Below are positions 61,381 to 64,000 of a stretch of 64,000 nt of DNA, in pieces. Each line of letters begins with the position of its first letter. The stretch's first letter is position 1. A program made the position numbers and the translations under genes. The stretch comes from Paenibacillus sp. SYP-B4298 (GTDB lineage Bacteria > Bacillota > Bacilli > Paenibacillales > Paenibacillaceae): assembly GCF_027627475.1 (NCBI RefSeq), contig NZ_CP115484.1, forward strand, positions 124,001-188,000. The letters are read 5' to 3'. The notes below the pieces were generated by a model. The model was not told the origin of the DNA. It made no database searches and was given only the letters and a program-made list of their open reading frames with translations.

Positions 61381-63910
61381 TGTATTCAACGATACCGAGG
61401 CGGATTATCCGCGAGAGCAGACGATTCACGGGCTGTTCGAGGCGCAGGCGGAGCGTCATCCGGGTGCAGTCGCGGTCGAGTATGAGGGCGAGCGGCTAAC
61501 GTACCGCGAGCTGAATGAGCGGGCGAACCGTCTGGCGCGCACCTTGCGCGGGCAAGGCGTAGGGGCGGATCAGCTCGTAGGCATTATGGCGGAGCGCTCG
61601 CCATCCATGGTGGTCGGGATACTCGCCATCTTGAAGGCCGGCGGAGCCTATGTGCCGATCGATCCCGACTACCCGGAGGAGCGCATCCGCTATATGCTGG
61701 ACGATTCGGGAACCCAGGTGCTGCTGCTGCCATCGCATCTGCAGGACAAGGCAGCCTTCGCAGGAGTGAGCCTGCTGCTGGCTGACGAGCAGACCTATGC
61801 AGCGGACGGCACGAATCTGGCCTCGGTCAACGAGCCGCATGATCTGGCCTATGTCATCTACACGTCGGGCACGACAGGCAAGCCGAAGGGCACCTTGATC
61901 GAGCACAAGAACGTGGTGCGGCTGCTGTTCAACAGCAGGAACCTGTTCGACTTCGGCCCGGCGGATACATGGACGTTGTTCCACTCGTTCTGCTTCGACT
62001 TCTCGGTATGGGAGATGTACGGGGCGCTGCTGTACGGAGGCAAGCTGGTCATTGTTCCGCCGATGATTGCGAAGCACCCGGCGCAGTTCCTGCACTTGCT
62101 GAAGGAGCGTGGGGTCACGATTCTGAACCAGACGCCGACCTACTTCTACCAGTTGCTGCGCGAAGCACTGGCAGAGAGCGGACAGACGCTGAGTCTGCGC
62201 AAGGTGATCTTCGGCGGGGAGGCGCTGGCGCCACAGCAGCTCAAGGACTGGAGGAAGCGATACCCGGCGACGCAACTGATCAATATGTACGGCATCACGG
62301 AAACGACGGTGCATGTGACGTACAAGGAAATTACCGAGGTGGAGATTGCCGAGGGAAGAAGCAACATCGGCAGACCGATCCCGACGCTGAAGGTGTATGT
62401 GCTGGATGCGAACCGAAGATGCGTGCCAGCGGGCGTGGCAGGCGAGATGTATGTGGCGGGCGAAGGACTGGCGCGGGGCTACCTGAACCGGCCGGAGCTG
62501 ACGGCAGAGAAGTTCGTGGACGACCCGTTCACCCCTGGCGAGCGGCTGTACCGGTCGGGAGACCTGGCGAGATGGCTGCCGGACGGCAACATCGAGTATA
62601 TGGGCCGGATCGACCACCAAGTGAAGGTACGGGGGTACCGGATCGAGCTAGGGGAAGTGGAAGCGCAGTTGTTGAAGCTGGAGTCGGTGCAGGAAGCCGT
62701 CGTCATGGCGCGCGAGGATGGCAGCGGAGAGAAGCAGCTCTGCGCGTACCTGGTGGCGGATAAGGCGTTGACGGTGAGCGAGCTGCGAGGCTGGCTGTCG
62801 GAGGAGCTGCCAGGGTATATGATTCCGTCGTATTTCGTGCAGCTTGAGAGGATGCCGCTGACGGCGAACGGGAAGACGGATCGCAAGGCGCTGCCAGCGC
62901 CGGAGGGAAGCGTGAATACTGGTGCGGAATACATCGCGCCGCGCACCCCGCTGGAGGAGCAGCTGGTACAGATCTGGCAAGAGGTGCTTGGCCCGATGAG
63001 GGTCGGAGTGAAGGACAGCTTCTTCGATCTGGGCGGCCACTCGTTAAGCCTGATGCAATTGATTCAGAAGGTATATGCCGCAACAGGGGTCGAAATCTCG
63101 CTCCACAACATGTTCCAGCATCCGTCCATCGAAGCGATGGCGTATGAAATCTGGCAATCCGGTCTTGAGGGACATCGCGGCGACCGCTTCATGAAGCTCA
63201 ACGAGCACGGCCCGATCAACGTGTTTTGCTTTCCTCCGGGGGGCGGATATGGCATCGGTTATATGGAGCTGGCGAAGAGGCTGGATGGGCGCTGCGTGCT
63301 GTACGCCATCGATTTTATGGACGATACGGAAGATGGCGAGGACATCACTGGCCGTTATGTAGACGAGATGCGCCGCGTGCAGAACGACGCTCCGTATGTG
63401 CTGCTAGGGTACTCGCTGGGTGGCAATCTGATGTATGAGGTGGCCCAGGCGATCGAGAGAAGAGGCGGCCGCGTCTCGGACCTGATCATGCTGGACTCCC
63501 TGTACAAGCAATGTGCCACTCCGCTGGAGGAAGTGGAGAGCGACATCAAGGAAATTCTGGAGCCTGCCGACGGTATGGAGAAGGAATTGCTTGACAATCC
63601 ATTCATTCGCGAACGTGTGGAGCGCAAGGTGCGGGCGTACCTGACCTACGGAGCGAGCCTGATTCACTCGGGCACGGTCGAGGCCCATATTCATGGGCTC
63701 ATCGCCGAGGGCACCAGAGAGCGTGGAGCGCTGGAGCATCGGCCGTCATGGCAGGACGCGACCCGGCTGAGCTACGAGGAATATGCGCTCGCCGGGGTTC
63801 ACGAGCAGGTGCTTGCTCCCGAATACGTGGAAGAAAATGCGAACGTCATTGGGCGCATCGTCCAGCAGATCATGGAGCGGAAGCTGGAATCGCATAAGGT
63901 GCCGTTATGA
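60629..63910 (+). CDS. NRPS subunit 3: half-C-A(Thr)-T-TE
   Basis: 1093 residues, ATG after GGGGAGGG. Residues 1 to about 250 are again only the second half of a condensation domain (FEREEAYWSGIFD .. HQHLPFRKM), without HHxxxDG. An adenylation domain with the Thr code DFWNIGMVH follows, then a carrier (LGGHSLSLMQ) and a thioesterase from about residue 855 with NVFCFPPGGGYGIGY and nucleophile Ser929 in LLGYSLGGNLMYE. It adds the last residue and releases the peptide. Whether release gives a ring or a linear acid cannot be read from sequence. Confidence 0.93.
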   Translation: MKSVFEREEAYWSGIFDNEDSMSFLPHSSPIHKETSVKEASSIGVIRRELPQELSARIISLAKGADMAVYLIVLAGVNGLLYTYTHQEHTIVGMPAYSEPDDGSVPTHDVLLIKTRVNGESTLRTLLGQIKSSVSGAIEHQHLPFRKMVQPLNVAYHPSGEPVIPTVVSLTSLHTDTGKSIAWSNTLFQFELTEGSIELQLSFNSARYDEAFMTRVIDHYIRLLTGVLFQPDLAIGGVDILSDAELDEIFTVFNDTEADYPREQTIHGLFEAQAERHPGAVAVEYEGERLTYRELNERANRLARTLRGQGVGADQLVGIMAERSPSMVVGILAILKAGGAYVPIDPDYPEERIRYMLDDSGTQVLLLPSHLQDKAAFAGVSLLLADEQTYAADGTNLASVNEPHDLAYVIYTSGTTGKPKGTLIEHKNVVRLLFNSRNLFDFGPADTWTLFHSFCFDFSVWEMYGALLYGGKLVIVPPMIAKHPAQFLHLLKERGVTILNQTPTYFYQLLREALAESGQTLSLRKVIFGGEALAPQQLKDWRKRYPATQLINMYGITETTVHVTYKEITEVEIAEGRSNIGRPIPTLKVYVLDANRRCVPAGVAGEMYVAGEGLARGYLNRPELTAEKFVDDPFTPGERLYRSGDLARWLPDGNIEYMGRIDHQVKVRGYRIELGEVEAQLLKLESVQEAVVMAREDGSGEKQLCAYLVADKALTVSELRGWLSEELPGYMIPSYFVQLERMPLTANGKTDRKALPAPEGSVNTGAEYIAPRTPLEEQLVQIWQEVLGPMRVGVKDSFFDLGGHSLSLMQLIQKVYAATGVEISLHNMFQHPSIEAMAYEIWQSGLEGHRGDRFMKLNEHGPINVFCFPPGGGYGIGYMELAKRLDGRCVLYAIDFMDDTEDGEDITGRYVDEMRRVQNDAPYVLLGYSLGGNLMYEVAQAIERRGGRVSDLIMLDSLYKQCATPLEEVESDIKEILEPADGMEKELLDNPFIRERVERKVRAYLTYGASLIHSGTVEAHIHGLIAEGTRERGALEHRPSWQDATRLSYEEYALAGVHEQVLAPEYVEENANVIGRIVQQIMERKLESHKVPL
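61415..63880 (+). other. NRPS module 9: A-T-TE, predicted Thr and release
   Basis: Pocket residues identical to module 1 (DFWNIGMVH). Adenylation 61415-62890, carrier 62925-63140, thioesterase 63200-63880. The copy of the Thr unit stops near 62960, after which the carrier region diverges (LVQIWQEVLGPMRVGVKDSFF), as expected for a carrier that must dock with the thioesterase. Confidence 0.8.
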
Positions 63911-63950
63911 AGTGGATTAACCCTGTGCATACCTTGAAAGGGGACAACAT

Positions 63951-64000
63951 GTGGTGCAAGAGCGAAAAGACGGAATGACCCTGTGGAACGCATTCCTTTG
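63951..64000 (+). CDS. Start of a further gene, cut by window end
   Basis: GTG 63951 (or GTG 63954) follows AAAGGGG by 7-10 bases and opens a frame VQERKDGMTLWNAFL that runs off the window. An ATG at 63949 in another frame hits a stop after nine codons. In related clusters an ABC exporter follows the NRPS genes, but 16 residues are too few to tell. Confidence 0.5.
   Translation, partial: MVQERKDGMTLWNAFL

Noticed and set aside
31596-63910. CRISPR-like or tandem repeat array
   Set aside because: The repeated blocks are kilobase-long NRPS domains in one reading frame; no short regularly spaced repeats were seen anywhere in the window.
1-64000. tRNA, rRNA or replication origin
   Set aside because: No cloverleaf, rRNA segment or DnaA-box cluster was noticed by eye; a tRNAscan or Infernal run would be decisive.

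Overview
The window reads as a chromosomal segment of a Paenibacillus-like Firmicute. Three things point there: strong GGAGG-type ribosome binding sites with frequent GTG/TTG starts, a YesM/YesN two-component system beside an LplB/LplC/lipoprotein sugar transporter, and a large non-ribosomal peptide synthetase (NRPS) cluster of the diaminobutyrate-containing lipopeptide kind. The genus is an inference from gene content, not from a marker gene.

Region 1 (1-14.3 kb) is an accessory array of about 20 short, mostly single-gene units, all on the + strand. They include many GNAT acetyltransferases, DinB-fold proteins, a macro-domain protein, a pentapeptide-repeat-like protein, an LprI-like lipoprotein, a small tyrosine phosphatase, a class C beta-lactamase-like protein and hypotheticals, mixed with gene remnants and frameshifted genes. 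Between about 1.4 and 7.5 kb a short repeat resembling an integron attC 3' end (CGTGAACAnAACACGTTAT or CGTGAATGCAAGAACGTTAT) recurs 40-56 bp ahead of six genes. One copy lies in a 92-bp imperfect palindrome. The same stretch holds two copies of a type I toxin-antitoxin unit (holin-like toxin with antisense RNA); the second copy has lost the toxin's hydrophobic segment. No integrase gene is in the window.

Region 2 (14.3-22.8 kb) is a carbohydrate-sensing and uptake block: a YesM-type histidine kinase and YesN-type AraC response regulator on +, facing a three-gene ABC importer (two permeases, then a lipoprotein) on -, followed by a GH5 glycoside hydrolase lipoprotein on -.

Region 3 (22.8-29.0 kb) returns to small accessory genes (two-TM protein, RidA, GNAT, VOC, histidine phosphatase, DinB). 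It ends with a decayed IS200/IS605-family element (TnpA with an internal deletion, TnpB with a nonsense codon, conserved 3' RNA scaffold) that truncates an MFS transporter gene.

Region 4 (29.2-64.0 kb) is the NRPS cluster: type II thioesterase, diaminobutyrate aminotransferase, three NRPS genes of 2582, 7019 and 1093 residues, and the first codons of a further gene. From the visible adenylation pocket residues, the nine modules are predicted to build fatty acyl-Thr-Dab-Ile-Dab-D-Phe-(Leu/Ile)-Dab-Thr-Thr, released by a C-terminal thioesterase. The core resembles polymyxin and the pelgipeptin/polypeptin peptides but matches neither as I know them. Two features stand out. Both NRPS-to-NRPS junctions have a full condensation domain at the end of the upstream protein, ending in a shared -IxFAF tail, followed by only the C-terminal half of a condensation domain at the start of the downstream protein. 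The modules are also near-identical copies of one another (three Thr, three Dab), which implies recent duplication or gene conversion.
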